A stretch of DNA of 16,051 nucleotides from positions 1 to 16,051 of the forward strand of contig JAUWJM010000020.1 of NCBI GenBank assembly GCA_030607715.1. The letters run 5' to 3'. The position numbers were made by a program, and so were the translations under genes. Under the pieces are notes generated by a model. The model saw nothing but the letters and a program-made list of their open reading frames with translations, ran no database searches and had not been told where the DNA came from. This DNA comes from Candidatus Aerophobota bacterium. Its GTDB lineage: Bacteria; Aerophobota; Aerophobia; Aerophobales; B3-G15. Each line of letters begins with the position of its first letter. Position 1 is the stretch's first letter. Below, piece by piece: positions 1 through 7,936 of this stretch.

Positions 1-115
1 CAAGATAAAGGTTGAGGAACTAATTACTCACCGTCTTTCTTTAAATAAATTAGAAGAGGGGATAGGGTTAGCTGAGAGTGGAGAATCAATGAAAGTAGTT
101 ATTTGTCCAGAGTAA
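1..115 (+). CDS. C-terminal end of a zinc-type MDR alcohol/polyol dehydrogenase (5' end outside window)
   Basis: An open plus-strand frame enters from the left edge (frame starting at base 2) and stops at TAA 113-115, giving 37 residues. The tail contains ITHR, then LNKLEEGIGLAESGES and MKVVI. This is the usual ending of medium-chain dehydrogenases of the sorbitol/threonine dehydrogenase group, where a Thr-His-Arg stretch is followed by an 'l..i.ea...a.sg...KvvI' helix and strand. Such enzymes oxidise secondary alcohols of polyols or sugars with NAD(P)+. The Rossmann fold and the zinc ligands lie outside the window, so substrate and metal content cannot be judged. It converges on the minus-strand cluster, with only 17 nt between the two stop codons and no GC-rich terminator hairpin between them. 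The family call rests on a short tail. Confidence 0.62.
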   Translation, partial: KIKVEELITHRLSLNKLEEGIGLAESGESMKVVICPE

Positions 116-132
116 CCTTAAAGAAAATTTTT

Positions 133-1278
133 TTAAAGTTCATCTACGCTTATCCACTTTTTCTTTTCTGCTGATAGGTAAGCTGCCTCCATAATTTCCT
201 GCACCTTATAACCATCGTAAAAGCTGGGATTGCCTTTTTTACCCTCAATAACTCTTTTTACAAAATTATGCTGGCTGGCAATGTGATATCTCATCCAACC
301 AATGGAAAACTTTGGTCCAGGTAGAACTGCTGGTTTGGGATACCTCTGCACAGTTTCAATTCTTTTAAAGCCTCGAAAACCTCCGATGGGCTCCTTTGTA
401 TCTTTTGCATCATAAACCCAGAGCCAGTTAGGATCCATATGATTGTAATATAAGGCACCTTTTTCTCCATGAATTTCTATTCTTAAATCATCATTAGCTC
501 CTGTAGCCAGACGAGAAGCCTCAAGTGTTCCAAAAGCTTCGTTTTGCATTTCTAATTGAAGAAAAGAGATATCATCCACCTCTACCTTAGCTTTTCTGGT
601 AGGATTATCGGGAAAAGGACGCTCATCAATAAAAGTGCGAGTAGTAGCAAATACAGCCTTATAGTCTCCTAAAAGATATTTTATTAAATCAATAATATGG
701 GAACCTAAGTCAAATAGAGCTCCACCCCCTGCTTTTTTCTTATCCAACCTCCAACTCATAGGACGAGCAGGATCTATATATCCAGAGTGAAGATAGCATC
801 CTCTAAAACTAAAGACTTTTCCTAAGAAACCTTTCTCTATCAACTGCTTTGCTCTCATTATAGCAGGGATAAATCTATATTCAAAGGTCATCTGATAAGT
901 CTTATTGAATTTTTCAGCAACTTGCAAAATCTCTTTTGCTTCAGCTAAATTTATAGCCAATGGTTTCTCGCAGTAAACATTTTTCTCAGCTTTAAGGGCA
1001 TCTATTAAAATATTTTTGTGCAGGTAATTAGGCGTGCAACAGTTGATAATATGAATATCATCTCTTTTTAAAAGGTCCTGGTAGGAAGTAGTAGCAAAGG
1101 AAAAATTTCCAATATCTTTAGCCTTCTTTGCTGTTTGTTTATGGGCAGTGCATACACCAACCAGTTTTATTTTAGCAGGAGAGGGATCATAAAATAAAGG
1201 TAAATTAAGATAACCATAGGTATGAACTTTCCCTATAAATCCATAGCCAACAATACCCACTCCAAGTTCCTTCATCAT
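133..1278 (-). CDS. Gfo/Idh/MocA-family NAD(P)-dependent oxidoreductase (last gene of the cluster)
   Basis: A 381-residue protein of usual family length. The N-terminal Rossmann fold shows GYGFIG at residues 11-16, the family EKP motif is at 104-106 (Lys105 being the usual catalytic lysine), and the C-terminal domain has GGGALFDLGSHIID at 184-197 with Asp190 and His194 in the usual active-site positions. Family members oxidise or reduce a sugar or cyclitol hydroxyl with NAD(P); the substrate here is not known. It is the last of three paralogues in the window and follows the second transporter ATPase by 62 nt, so it is probably co-transcribed with the importer. Two ATG codons start the frame. 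The GGAGG at 1283-1287 lies 4 nt from the first and 7 nt from the second, so translation may begin at 1275 (380 residues). Confidence 0.9.
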   Translation of the reverse strand: MMKELGVGIVGYGFIGKVHTYGYLNLPLFYDPSPAKIKLVGVCTAHKQTAKKAKDIGNFSFATTSYQDLLKRDDIHIINCCTPNYLHKNILIDALKAEKNVYCEKPLAINLAEAKEILQVAEKFNKTYQMTFEYRFIPAIMRAKQLIEKGFLGKVFSFRGCYLHSGYIDPARPMSWRLDKKKAGGGALFDLGSHIIDLIKYLLGDYKAVFATTRTFIDERPFPDNPTRKAKVEVDDISFLQLEMQNEAFGTLEASRLATGANDDLRIEIHGEKGALYYNHMDPNWLWVYDAKDTKEPIGGFRGFKRIETVQRYPKPAVLPGPKFSIGWMRYHIASQHNFVKRVIEGKKGNPSFYDGYKVQEIMEAAYLSAEKKKWISVDEL

Positions 1279-1282
1279 TTTT

Positions 1283-1287
1283 CCTCC
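1283..1287 (-). promoter_or_regulatory. Shine-Dalgarno GGAGG that favours the second ATG
   Basis: The minus strand reads GGAGGAAAAATGATG. Spacing is 4 nt to the ATG at 1278 and 7 nt to the ATG at 1275. The second spacing is closer to the bacterial optimum. Confidence 0.6.
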
Positions 1288-1316
1288 AAGAAAAAAGTTA
1301 GTATTGTCGAAAACTT

Positions 1317-1357
1317 AACCACAGAGAATTAATTTTCTCTCTATACACTCTGTGGTT
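1317..1357. repeat. Inverted repeat overlapping the stop codon of the second ABC ATPase gene
   Basis: AACCACAGAG at 1317-1326 is the exact reverse complement of CTCTGTGGTT at 1348-1357, giving a 10-bp stem with a 21-nt loop. The right arm lies inside the last codons of the ATPase gene (stop 1341-1343). In the minus-strand transcript the stem is followed by AAGUUUUCGAC, not by a U-tract, so it is not a standard intrinsic terminator. It may protect the 3' end of the transporter message or attenuate the last dehydrogenase gene. The arm resembles an ACCACAGAG-type dispersed repeat I recall from other environmental genomes; that resemblance is from memory. Confidence 0.6.
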
Positions 1358-2366
1358 TTCTATATTCTTCCATGATTTTGACATTATCGTACAGATGACA
1401 GGCTACAAAGTGTCTACTTCTCACTTCTCGAAATTCCGGTTCCTGATGCTCACATACATTCATCCTTTTCCAACATCGGGTGTGGAAGTAGCAACCATTA
1501 GGTAAGTTTATAGGACTCGGGACGTCTCCGCTAAGTATTATCCTTTTCCTCTTCAACTCCACTTCTGGATCCGGGATAGGAACAGCAGAAAGGAGAGCCT
1601 GAGTATAAGGGTGAAGAGGGTGATGGTAAAATTCGTCCTTGTCTGCAAGCTCCACTATTTTACCCAGATACATCACAGCAATACGATCACTAATATGTCT
1701 TACCACACTGAGGTCATGAGAGATAAAAAGATAGGTTAGGTTAAATTTCTCCTGGAGTTCCTGAAGAAGGTTAATAATCTGGGCTTGAATTGATACATCT
1801 AATGCTGAAACAGGCTCATCAGCTACTATGAACTCTGGATTCACAGCAAGAGTACGAGCGATACCTATCCGTTGTCTTTGTCCTCCACTGAACTCATGGG
1901 GATAGCGGTCAATATGGTATGGACTCAATCCTACCTCTTGCAGAAGTCTTTTAACTTTGTTTTCTTTCTCCTTTCCCCTGGCAATCCGGTGAATATGCAT
2001 AAGCTCGCCCACGATTTGACCTACCGTAATAGAGGGATTGAGGGAGGCATAGGGATCCTGAAATATTATCTGAAGATAACGACGCATCACTCTTAGTTTT
2101 TTCTCTTCTAATCGACATAGATCCTCCCCCTTGAATATTATCTCTCCTTGTGTGGGTTCAACTAAGCGTAGAATGGCACGAGCAATAGTTGACTTTCCAC
2201 AGCCTGACTCTCCCACTAAACCCAGTATTTTTCCCTTTTTTACAGAGAAGGTAACCCCATCAACGGCCTTTAGCACACTCTTTTTTCTTCTAAAAAAAAT
2301 ACCCTCTCCTCCTGGAAAATAAACCTTTAAATCCCTTACCTGTAAAATAGGATTGTTACTTATCAT
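1341..2366 (-). CDS. Dpp/Opp-type ABC transporter ATP-binding subunit (DppF/OppF-like)
   Basis: A 341-residue cytoplasmic ATPase that pairs with its neighbour to power import through the two permeases. It has Walker [10 protein letters not shown] at 52-60, Q-loop Gln103, signature SGGQR at 160-164, Walker B FIVADEP at 179-185 (Glu184), and switch His217. The C-terminal extension beyond ~235 is the oligopeptide/dipeptide-type domain ([16 protein letters not shown]). It carries four cysteines, 292, 298, 305 and 323, in the pattern reported to bind a [4Fe-4S] cluster in some Dpp ATPases. The start has only a weak upstream GAGA element. It lies 39 nt after the other ATPase stop. Family membership is secure; the transported substrate is not readable from an ATPase. 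Confidence 0.93.
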   Translation of the reverse strand: MISNNPILQVRDLKVYFPGGEGIFFRRKKSVLKAVDGVTFSVKKGKILGLVGESGCGKSTIARAILRLVEPTQGEIIFKGEDLCRLEEKKLRVMRRYLQIIFQDPYASLNPSITVGQIVGELMHIHRIARGKEKENKVKRLLQEVGLSPYHIDRYPHEFSGGQRQRIGIARTLAVNPEFIVADEPVSALDVSIQAQIINLLQELQEKFNLTYLFISHDLSVVRHISDRIAVMYLGKIVELADKDEFYHHPLHPYTQALLSAVPIPDPEVELKRKRIILSGDVPSPINLPNGCYFHTRCWKRMNVCEHQEPEFREVRSRHFVACHLYDNVKIMEEYRKPQSV

Positions 2367-2405
2367 TTGTCTCTATTTTTCCGATACTTTGATTTTTTAA
2401 TTCCC

Positions 2406-3386
2406 TCATCCAACGCCAAGATGCTCCTGATTTCTCCAGCAAGCAACAGAATGTCCTGGTGAAATAGATTCTAAGGGTGGATTTCCTTTCCGACATTTGC
2501 TCTGGGCGTACCTACAACGAGGCACAAAGGCACATCTCGAAGGTGGATTTAACAAAGAGGGAGGAGAACCTCCAATAGGAGAGAGTCTTCTGTCTATCTT
2601 ATCCAACCTGGGGGTAGAAGTTAAAAGTCCCAGAGTATAAGGATGCTTGGGATTAGCGAATATTTCTCTCACATCGGCACTTTCTACTATACACCCGGCG
2701 TACATCACAGCTAGTTTTTGGCATAGTCCGGCAACTATACCCAGATTATGAGTTATTAGTATTACCGAAGTACCCAGTTCCCTACAGATATTCCCTATCA
2801 GCTCCAGAATTTGGGCCTGGATAGTAACGTCCAGAGCCGTGGTGGGTTCATCAGCAATTAGAAGTTTTGGTTTGCAGGATAAAGCCATAGCAATCATTAC
2901 ACGTTGTCTCATACCACCACTGAACTGATGGGGATAATCATCAATTCTTTCTTCTGCTGAAGGAATGCCAACTGTGTTTAGAAGCTCAATCGCCTTTTCT
3001 CTGGCTACCTTACCATTAATTCCCAGATGAGTTTCCATTGCCTCGGTAATCTGACGAGTAATGGTCAATACAGGATTTAGCGAAGTCATAGGGTCCTGAA
3101 AGATTATAGCTATCTTTTTACCTCTCACCTCTCTCATTTGGTCTGAACTTAAATCCAAAAGATCATTATTTTCGAAGACAATCTTGCCTTCCACAATACG
3201 TCCTGGAGAAGGAACAAGACGCATAATAGACAGGGCAGTCATAGTCTTTCCACAACCACTTTCCCCCACGATTCCCAGAGTTTCTCCCTGTTTTAAGGAA
3301 AAGGAAACTCCATTTACTGCTTTTATTACCCCTCTGCGTAAAAAGAAAGAAGTTTTAAGATTCTTAACTTCAAGGAGTTTATTCAT
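2406..3386 (-). CDS. Dpp/Opp-type ABC transporter ATP-binding subunit (DppD/OppD-like)
   Basis: I place the start at ATG 3386 (326 residues). The longer open frame to 3449 would overlap the permease gene by 56 nt, adds an unrelated N-terminus, and ignores the ribosome site directly before 3386. From this start the family's opening is MNKLLEVKNLKT. Motifs in this numbering: Walker A GESGCGKT 41-48, Q-loop Gln97, signature SGGMRQR 156-162, Walker B LLIADEP 175-181, switch His213, and the C-terminal peptide-transporter domain with cysteines 285, 291, 298 and 316. It forms the heteromeric ATPase pair with the downstream subunit; the two halves are clearly different sequences. Translation is probably coupled to the preceding permease, whose stop is 7 nt upstream. 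Confidence 0.93.
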   Translation of the reverse strand: MNKLLEVKNLKTSFFLRRGVIKAVNGVSFSLKQGETLGIVGESGCGKTMTALSIMRLVPSPGRIVEGKIVFENNDLLDLSSDQMREVRGKKIAIIFQDPMTSLNPVLTITRQITEAMETHLGINGKVAREKAIELLNTVGIPSAEERIDDYPHQFSGGMRQRVMIAMALSCKPKLLIADEPTTALDVTIQAQILELIGNICRELGTSVILITHNLGIVAGLCQKLAVMYAGCIVESADVREIFANPKHPYTLGLLTSTPRLDKIDRRLSPIGGSPPSLLNPPSRCAFVPRCRYAQSKCRKGNPPLESISPGHSVACWRNQEHLGVG

Positions 3387-3390
3387 CTTT

Positions 3391-3396
3391 TCCTCA
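3391..3396 (-). promoter_or_regulatory. Ribosome site TGAGGA containing the upstream stop codon
   Basis: On the minus strand the permease stop codon TGA (3396-3394) is the first half of TGAGGA, followed by AAAG and the ATG at 3386. The stop is therefore built into the ribosome-binding site of the next gene. This supports translational coupling and decides the shorter start of the ATPase. Confidence 0.75.
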
Positions 3397-4281
3397 GACC
3401 ATCTTTCCTTTTCTGGTTCTGGGAGAAAGAACTGATTGCAGCCCATCACCCACTAAATTCACCGCTAAGATAGCTATTACAATCATCAACCCAGGGAAAG
3501 TTCCAACCCACCAGGCAACTCGCAGATACACACGAGCAAAGCCTAAATCAGCACCTAACTCAGGCATTGGGGGTTGTACCCCAAGACCTACAAAACTTAT
3601 GGAAGTAGCAATTATTATAGCCCAGGCAATAGTCATAGCGAAAAGAACAAGGATAGAAGTAGCCACGTTGGGAAGAACATGACGAACTGCTATGCGAATG
3701 GAGTTACAACCTGCTGCACGAGCTGCCTCTACATATAAGTCCTCCTTAGCTGAGAGGACACCTCCTCGCACTAAACGAGCAAAGGAAGGAATGAAAGATA
3801 TACCCACAGCTATCTGAACATTAGTTAGCCCAGGACCAAGTAAGGATACCACAGCAAGGGCAAGGAGAATACCAGGAAAGGCGAGCATTATGTCTATGAT
3901 GCGGGAGAGGATATTATCTATCCATTTTCCTGCATATCCTGCAGCCAACCCAACAGGTATTCCAATCCCAGCGGCGATAAGGACAGCCACCAGCGACGCT
4001 CTTAAGGTTATACTGGTTCCATATAGGACTCTGCTGAAAACATCTCTCCCGTATTGATCAGTACCAAATAAGTGATCCCAGGAAGGGAGCATAAGTCGCG
4101 GGCCAACTCTCTGCTTCACAGGATCATAGGGTGCAATGGAGGGACCAACAATTGCAATTATCAGCACGAAGGTCAAAATAAAAATTCCAATGAGAGCTCC
4201 CCTGTTTTCGCAGAAGCGGTAAAATCCTTCTACAAAACGGTTTTCTCTTTCCTGTGCCACCTCTTTAGCTAATTCTTCCAT
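3394..4281 (-). CDS. Dpp/Opp-type ABC transporter inner-membrane permease (DppC/OppC-like)
   Basis: A 295-residue permease. A cytoplasmic N-terminus (~1-27) is followed by a first hydrophobic segment at ~30-50. The OppC/DppC hallmark HLFGTDQYGRDVFSR covers ~70-84. Several further membrane segments follow (about 95-115, 130-150, 155-170, 208-235 and 262-278). The EAA loop that docks on the ATPases is at ~183-205 (EAARAAGCNSIRIAVRHVLPN). It forms the translocation pore with the permease encoded just before it, 17 nt upstream. The start has only a weak AAGAAG element, consistent with re-initiation after the upstream gene. All motifs and the length are normal for the family. Confidence 0.94.
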   Translation of the reverse strand: MEELAKEVAQERENRFVEGFYRFCENRGALIGIFILTFVLIIAIVGPSIAPYDPVKQRVGPRLMLPSWDHLFGTDQYGRDVFSRVLYGTSITLRASLVAVLIAAGIGIPVGLAAGYAGKWIDNILSRIIDIMLAFPGILLALAVVSLLGPGLTNVQIAVGISFIPSFARLVRGGVLSAKEDLYVEAARAAGCNSIRIAVRHVLPNVATSILVLFAMTIAWAIIIATSISFVGLGVQPPMPELGADLGFARVYLRVAWWVGTFPGLMIVIAILAVNLVGDGLQSVLSPRTRKGKMV

Positions 4282-4298
4282 TGGTTCTTCTTTAATTA

Positions 4299-5222
4299 TT
4301 ATTTATAGCGAATCCTGGGGTCAAGATAAGCATAGGATATATCCACTGTTATATTCGCTACAAGATATCCAAGGGCGAATACAAGAATTGTACCCTGCAC
4401 CAGGGGAAAGTCTCTCTGAAGTATGGCAATAACCAGAAGTCTCCCCAATCCCCGGCGAGCAAAAAGGATCTCCACAACCACAGCTCCACCCAGCATATTA
4501 CCAAACTGTAACCCAATTATAGTAACAATTGGGATTAAGGCATTTTTAATGGCATGTCGGATTATAACTACCCTCTCTTTCAGTCCTTTAGCCCGGGCTG
4601 TCAAAATATAATCTCTCCCCAAAACATCTATAAGATTTGCTCTCACCAGACGGGCAATTATAGCAGAGTATCCCACACCCAGAGAAAGAGCCGGTAGAAC
4701 AAGGCGGTTGAGCCCTCCCTGTCCTACTACCGGGAACCATCCCAGTCGCATAGCAAAGAAAAACATAAGTAAAATTCCCAGCCAAAAAGCAGGAATGCCT
4801 ACAGCAATATTAGCTGTAGCCATACAGATGGTATCCACCCAGGAATTGGGTTTTAAAGATGCCGCCAGTCCTAAGGCAAAACCGAGAACTATTGCCACTC
4901 CCATTCCAGCAAGAGTTAGCTCCAGAGTAAGACCGATTCTATCCACTATTTCCTGGACAACCGATCTCTGGGAACGAATAGATCGCCCCAGGTCCCCCCT
5001 AAAAACCCCAGCTAAATAACTTCCAAATTGAACGTGCAAAGGCCTGTCCAGACCAAGTTCTCTACGCAGAGCTTCTTTCTGTCCAGGAACAGGGATAGTG
5101 CCAAATAACATCTGTTCTACAGGGTCTCCTGGTAAAAGGTGAACCATAAAAAATATACAGAAAAGTACCCCAAACAAAACTGGAACAAAAAGTAAAAATC
5201 TTTTGACAAGATAGCTGAGCAT
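4299..5222 (-). CDS. Dpp/Opp-type ABC transporter inner-membrane permease (DppB/OppB-like)
   Basis: A 307-residue permease with the typical DppB/OppB opening (MLSYLVKRFLLFVPVLFGV), a first membrane segment at ~9-29, and LLPGDPVEQM just after it. Membrane segments are also visible at about 100-122, 135-160, 172-193, 228-250 and 275-295. The EAA loop is at ~205-231 (ARAKGLKERVVIIRHAIKNALIP). It pairs with the next permease to form the pore. The ribosome site is poor: AAGGA lies only one base before ATG. Together with the hairpin after the binding-protein gene, this suggests the permease is made at a much lower level than the binding protein, as importer stoichiometry requires. Confidence 0.94.
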   Translation of the reverse strand: MLSYLVKRFLLFVPVLFGVLFCIFFMVHLLPGDPVEQMLFGTIPVPGQKEALRRELGLDRPLHVQFGSYLAGVFRGDLGRSIRSQRSVVQEIVDRIGLTLELTLAGMGVAIVLGFALGLAASLKPNSWVDTICMATANIAVGIPAFWLGILLMFFFAMRLGWFPVVGQGGLNRLVLPALSLGVGYSAIIARLVRANLIDVLGRDYILTARAKGLKERVVIIRHAIKNALIPIVTIIGLQFGNMLGGAVVVEILFARRGLGRLLVIAILQRDFPLVQGTILVFALGYLVANITVDISYAYLDPRIRYK

Positions 5223-5240
5223 TTCCTTAACTTTTTACAA

Positions 5241-5278
5241 CAGGGCACAAGGAGGTTGCATCCTCTCCCTGTGCCCTG
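5241..5278 (-). promoter_or_regulatory. Stem-loop between binding-protein and permease genes (likely mRNA stabiliser or partial terminator)
   Basis: CAGGGCACA at 5241-5249 pairs perfectly with TGTGCCCTG at 5270-5278. A further GAGG/CCTC pairing (5252-5255 with 5262-5265) extends it past a small internal loop. The stem is far more GC-rich than its surroundings. In the transcript it sits 33 nt after the binding-protein stop and 18 nt before the permease ATG, with no proper U-run after it. Stem-loops here are well known in binding-protein-dependent importer operons (malE-malF is the classic case), where they raise the level of the binding-protein message relative to the permease message. Confidence 0.78.
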
Positions 5279-5311
5279 GTAGATAATCTATAGACTCTCC
5301 ACTCTCAGTTC

Positions 5312-6919
5312 TCACTCAATATAAGTCTCATAGAACGTAGCGTAACCGGTTGGACTGTATCCAATATTGTGGACATCTTTTGCCATCCCTAAGACCAAGG
5401 ACTTCCCAAATAAAGGTACGCAGGCAGCATCAATCATTAGGAATTCCTGTGCCCTTTTGTAAATCTCAGCTCTTATCTTGGGATCTGCGGTTTTTTCTGC
5501 CTCAACCATAAGCTCATCCAGTGCTGGGTTAATATACTGACCCCAGTTAACCGATCCTATGAAATTCCACCCAAACCAGGATTCCAAGAATTGAGGATCT
5601 GGCCAATAGTAGAAAGGCATAGCAATATTATGGTCACCGGTAACCCACATAGGATAAGCTGTGCCCACATCGAAGGAAAGTATCTTTACTTCTATCCCCA
5701 CTTCTCTTAGCTGATCCTGAACTACGGCAGCCGGTTCATCCATCAATCCTCCAGACCAGATAACCCAATCAAGGTGTAATCTCTTTCCATCCTTAACTCT
5801 TGTTCCATCTGATCCGACCTTCCACCCAGCCTTATCCAGAATTTCCTTAGCCTTTTCCGGGTCATGCCTGTAGAGCTTATCAATACTGGCATCATAGGCA
5901 AAACTTCTCTTTTCCACAGGAGAATAGCTAGGCTCACTGGTTCCTCTGTAAAGCAGATCAACCAAAGCTTCTTGGTCAATAGCGTACTCTATAGCCTGGC
6001 GAACAACTCTTTCGCTGGTAGGGAATCTCTGATAGTTGAGGATTAAAATCCAGGGAGCGCCGGTTAACCCAGTCATAGCCACTTTAAATTTAGGATTTTT
6101 CTTGATACTGGGCAGCTCGTGAGAGGGAATAGCATCTACAACATTGCATTCACCTGTTCTTAAGGTACTTACCCGAGTTAAATCCTCTGGAATAAATCTG
6201 TAGGTAATACTCTCCAGGAAAGGTGGTCCCTGCTGGGTCCAGGATGGCCCCCAGTTATAATCAGGATTTCGTACAAAAGTTACATGGTCCCGAGACACAT
6301 ATTCTTTCAACATAAAAGGCCCTGTCCCGCAGATATGAAATTGATACTCATCTCCCCATTTCTTTATAGCAGTCGGAGACTCAATGGGAATATATATGGT
6401 GGAAACCATCTTAAGAAAAGAACCGTAAGGTTTGGAGAATTTAACTCTAACAGTATATTTATCCACTACCTCCGATCCGACATAGGGTCCTAAAGCCCCT
6501 ATCGCTACCTGGGACCTGGTTTTAGGGTTGACAATTCGATCCAGATTAAACTTAACTGCCGAGGCAGTTAGAGGGGTACCATCATGGAATTTAACATCTT
6601 TTCTCAGATGAAAAGTGTAAACTGTTGCATCAGGTGAAACCTCCCATGATTCTGCTAAACCAGGATAGAAATTTGGATCATCAGGACGTGTACGGAGCAA
6701 AGGGTCACAGAAATTCCAGGCTATTCCAAGAACTACCTGAAGAATTGTAACCTGGGGATCAAGATTATCGGGTGCCTGCCAGGTTCCATAAACCACATCT
6801 CCTCCTCTTTTTGCAGCTAACCCAACCGAAGAGAACGTAACCCCTACCACTAATGATGCTACCAGCATGGTAATCAACACACGAGATAATCCCCACCTTC
6901 TTAACCATTTTAAGCTCAT
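5312..6919 (-). CDS. Family-5 extracellular solute-binding protein of the Dpp/Opp-type importer
   Basis: A 535-residue secreted binding protein. The N-terminus has a basic stretch (KWLRRWGLSR), a hydrophobic core at ~14-30 and a signal peptidase I site near LAA|KRGG (residues 34-37). There is no lipobox cysteine, so it should be free in a periplasm. Residues 87-130 carry the SBP_bac_5 signature (GLAESWEVSPDATVYTFHLR, then DVKFHDGTPLTA). It captures a solute and delivers it to the permeases encoded next. The family includes peptide, nickel and glutathione binders and also oligosaccharide binders, notably in thermophiles; the surrounding sugar enzymes make a carbohydrate or glycoside ligand more likely than a peptide. 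A strong AGGAGGT (6925-6931) lies 5 nt before ATG, far better than the ribosome sites of the other transporter genes. Confidence 0.93.
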   Translation of the reverse strand: MSLKWLRRWGLSRVLITMLVASLVVGVTFSSVGLAAKRGGDVVYGTWQAPDNLDPQVTILQVVLGIAWNFCDPLLRTRPDDPNFYPGLAESWEVSPDATVYTFHLRKDVKFHDGTPLTASAVKFNLDRIVNPKTRSQVAIGALGPYVGSEVVDKYTVRVKFSKPYGSFLKMVSTIYIPIESPTAIKKWGDEYQFHICGTGPFMLKEYVSRDHVTFVRNPDYNWGPSWTQQGPPFLESITYRFIPEDLTRVSTLRTGECNVVDAIPSHELPSIKKNPKFKVAMTGLTGAPWILILNYQRFPTSERVVRQAIEYAIDQEALVDLLYRGTSEPSYSPVEKRSFAYDASIDKLYRHDPEKAKEILDKAGWKVGSDGTRVKDGKRLHLDWVIWSGGLMDEPAAVVQDQLREVGIEVKILSFDVGTAYPMWVTGDHNIAMPFYYWPDPQFLESWFGWNFIGSVNWGQYINPALDELMVEAEKTADPKIRAEIYKRAQEFLMIDAACVPLFGKSLVLGMAKDVHNIGYSPTGYATFYETYIE

Positions 6920-6945
6920 TTTTTACCTCCTACTTTTATTTTTGT

Positions 6946-6985
6946 AGTATACTTCTTCCAAGAATCTTTCCTGTGTTTACAAACA
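6946..6985 (-). promoter_or_regulatory. Possible leader control region of the binding-protein gene
   Basis: The 137-nt spacer before the binding-protein gene holds two short dyads: TTCTT-CC-AAGAA at 6953-6964 and TGTTT-AC-AAACA at 6974-6985. A -10-like TATACT on the minus strand is at 6946-6951. No convincing -35 box stands 16-18 nt upstream (the bases there read ACAGGA or CACAGG). If this is a promoter it would need an activator; otherwise these are operator or RNA elements within a longer transcript. Confidence 0.25.
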
Positions 6986-7056
6986 AAATTCTTCTCTCTT
7001 CTATTTTCTCACCCCCTTTTTCTCTAAAATATTTATTAAATCAAACGAATAGATAA

Positions 7057-7920
7057 TTACAATTGAGCAAGAAGTTTCTCTAAGTAATGTTTGCATTTGA
7101 GGATGTTTTGATATCGGTCTCCTCCACCCTGGTATTCAATAATCAGATAGCCTTGGTAATTAATTTCTTGTAGAGCTTTTAGATACTGAAGAAAAGGAAC
7201 ATCTCCTTCCCCCAGAGGAGGTAAAACCCACTTCACTCCGGGAGGAATGTTAATGAACCCCTCTCCCTCAGGAACAGTAAATATATGCTCTTTCGGTATT
7301 TCTCGCTTGCTTCTTGCAGGTACAAGGATAGAATCTTTAGCATGAGTACAAATAATTAAATTCTTTAGTTTTCTTACCGCCTCTACAATATCCTCGCATA
7401 CTAAGTTTAAATTAGCCGGGTCAAAATTTATTTTGATGAAATCATTATTAAGGTCCTCAATTAATCTTAACATTAATTCGGTGTTTTCAACAAGGACACC
7501 TGGGCCGTTCTCTATAAGAAGAAAAACTTCCTGCTCCCTGCAGTAATTACCAATCTCGGAAAGTCTGAAAATGAGTTCTTCCCATTTATCCATCTCTCCC
7601 GGTCTTCCTCCTGATTCTGTTATTACAAACCTTACCTGCGCCTGAGATGCGTAGCTAACTATCTCTTTAAACTCTCTAATAATTGCTTCCCTTGCTCTTG
7701 TGGGATTAAGAAAATCAGTATAGGCAGATAAGGCAACAAGTTCCAGTCCCAATTCATCTCTCAAGAATTTAACAAAATCGGCAGGACTTAAAGAGAAATT
7801 CTGGGTTATATCTTTATACCACAGTTGAATCTCTTTGAAACCCATTTCTGATACCTTTTTTAAATTCTCCTGATAAGAAAGATGTGGCCAGATGGGATCC
7901 ACCATTAATCCTATTTTCAT
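7057..7920 (-). CDS. Sugar phosphate isomerase/epimerase-like TIM barrel (AP_endonuc_2 / xylose-isomerase-like family)
   Basis: A 287-residue single-domain protein with the pattern of a (beta/alpha)8 barrel. The metal-site residues of the family are in place at strand ends: Glu137 (LLIENG), Asp167 (INFDPAN), His193 (CTHAKDS) and Glu262 (LIIEYQGG). Such enzymes bind Mn2+, Mg2+ or Co2+ and isomerise, epimerise, dehydrate or eliminate sugars and cyclitols; tagatose 3-epimerases, inosose dehydratase and the C-glycoside-cleaving subunits belong here. The start has a good AAAGGAG 7-8 nt upstream, and the gap from the preceding gene is 16 nt, so it is in one operon with it. The two adjacent barrels are clearly different in sequence, so they probably have different substrates or form a hetero-complex. 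The exact reaction is not readable. Confidence 0.85.
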   Translation of the reverse strand: MKIGLMVDPIWPHLSYQENLKKVSEMGFKEIQLWYKDITQNFSLSPADFVKFLRDELGLELVALSAYTDFLNPTRAREAIIREFKEIVSYASQAQVRFVITESGGRPGEMDKWEELIFRLSEIGNYCREQEVFLLIENGPGVLVENTELMLRLIEDLNNDFIKINFDPANLNLVCEDIVEAVRKLKNLIICTHAKDSILVPARSKREIPKEHIFTVPEGEGFINIPPGVKWVLPPLGEGDVPFLQYLKALQEINYQGYLIIEYQGGGDRYQNILKCKHYLEKLLAQL

Positions 7921-7936
7921 TTATCCGCTCCTTTAA

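Noticed and set aside
116..132. Bidirectional terminator between the convergent genes at the left edge
   Set aside because: Only 17 AT-rich bases separate the stop codons; there is no GC-rich stem, just a loose AAA/TTT symmetry.
3387..3449. 21-residue N-terminal extension of the DppD-like ATPase
   Set aside because: It lies inside the permease gene, has no family similarity, and the TGAGGA ribosome site directly precedes the ATG at 3386.
4708..5019. 103-codon plus-strand frame
   Set aside because: It lies inside the DppB-like permease gene and is a shadow frame rich in Pro, Ser and Thr.
6946..6974. Regular sigma70 promoter before the binding-protein gene
   Set aside because: The -10-like TATACT has no -35 match at 16-18 nt spacing, so I kept it only as a low-confidence control region.
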